From the NCBI RefSeq assembly GCF_003752155.1, contig NZ_RJVG01000004.1:124001-188000 (forward strand): a DNA stretch of 64,000 nucleotides. The letters run 5' to 3'. The DNA is from Mobilisporobacter senegalensis. Lineage in GTDB: Bacteria; Bacillota; Clostridia; Lachnospirales; Lachnospiraceae. Shown one piece after another: positions 63,722 through 64,000 of this stretch; position 1 is the stretch's first letter, and each line of letters starts with the position of its first letter. A program made the translations under genes and the position numbers. The notes under the pieces were generated by a model. The model saw nothing but the letters and a program-made list of their open reading frames with translations. It ran no database searches and was not told the origin of the DNA.

Positions 63722-64000
63722 CTACTCTCCTAAATAAGCCTTCTTAACGGAATCATCATCCATCAGAACTTTTGCATCTCCTGCGAGAACAATATTACCC
63801 GTCTCAAGAACATAAGCTCTATTTGCAATTGCCAATGCTTTTTTCGCATTTTGTTCCACTAATAATACTGTTGTTCCACTGGCACTGATTTCCTTAATAA
63901 TATTAAATATTTCTGTTACAAAAAGAGGAGATAGACCCATAGATGGTTCATCCATCAATATAATTTTAGGATGAGACATTAAGGCTCTACCCATAGCCAG
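63722..64000 (-). CDS. livF: Branched-chain amino acid ABC transporter ATP-binding protein LivF (C-terminal part)
   Basis: The last 92 codons of an ABC ATPase; the N-terminus with Walker A lies beyond the window. Seen are the GRALMSHPKIILMDEPSMGLSP segment (Walker B, D-loop), LLVEQN with the Q/N-type replacement of the H-loop typical of LivF, and the family ending AYLGE. The remaining liv genes should lie outside the window. Confidence 0.9.
   Translation of the reverse strand: MAMGRALMSHPKIILMDEPSMGLSPLFVTEIFNIIKEISASGTTVLLVEQNAKKALAIANRAYVLETGNIVLAGDAKVLMDDDSVKKAYLGE

Overview
The window reads as a chromosomal segment of a low-G+C Clostridia bacterium, most likely a Lachnospiraceae member (Lachnoclostridium/Clostridium phytofermentans-like). 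Grounds are family knowledge plus what is visible: AT-rich DNA, strong AGGAGG ribosome sites, a T-box leader, the gene string hprK-glcK-murB-rapZ-whiA-HPr-like-dnaE-pfkA, a DUF6145-like small protein, HydE, and both an ATP-type and a pyrophosphate-type phosphofructokinase. No tRNA, rRNA, CRISPR array, prophage or intact transposase was seen. No database search was possible; product names rest on motifs and remembered families.

Layout. 1-9.5 kb (minus): the hprK to pfkA block, linking carbon-catabolite signalling (HPr kinase, a Crh-like HPr with Glu at residue 15), sugar phosphorylation, cell wall (murB), regulation (rapZ, whiA), replication (dnaE) and glycolysis (pfkA). 9.6-17.1 kb (minus): an MFS transporter with a ROK repressor, uvrC, a Cof-type HAD phosphatase, ftsH. 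17.3-24.8 kb: a DUF188 gene behind a structured leader, then a dipeptide/oligopeptide ABC importer operon and peptidase T, which together import and trim peptides. 24.9-29 kb: pyrF, an aldose epimerase-like protein and a chemoreceptor. 29.0-29.3 kb holds two promoter-like sites and three plus-strand terminator hairpins with no substantial gene. 29.5-33.7 kb (plus): two uncharacterised membrane-anchored proteins, an AraC/GyrI-type regulator, an ASCH-like and a VOC protein. 34-38.4 kb: asd, PPi-dependent phosphofructokinase and a T-box-controlled alanine aminotransferase. 38.4-44.2 kb (minus): dusB, coaX, small proteins, a LiaF-like protein, birA, citrate synthase. 44.4-53.6 kb: a membrane protein, argF, a patatin-like lipase, an SPFH/NfeD pair, an AI-2E family permease, a Zn/Mn ABC importer and an Rrf2 regulator. 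53.9-59.5 kb: an ECF S-component, a WYL regulator divergent from a small redox pair, HAD and GNAT genes, and a 54-residue membrane mini-protein. 59.5-64 kb (minus): hydE, hisC, another aminotransferase, a cytidylate kinase-like protein and the end of livF.

The least explained signal lies between genes. A ~230-bp near-palindromic element at 33811-34040 has a GC-rich core and a nested stem structure. A second, truncated copy lies at 45160-45262, and its apical stem carries a compensatory base-pair change. A third remnant is at 54504-54567. All three sit between convergent genes. Three further families of short palindromic repeats recur through the window, usually right after stop codons. Other regulatory candidates read directly from the DNA are a Fur/Zur-type palindrome overlapping the start site of the metal-importer promoter, a 22-bp palindrome inside the WYL-regulator promoter, cre-like sites, and a 5' hairpin leader on asd.
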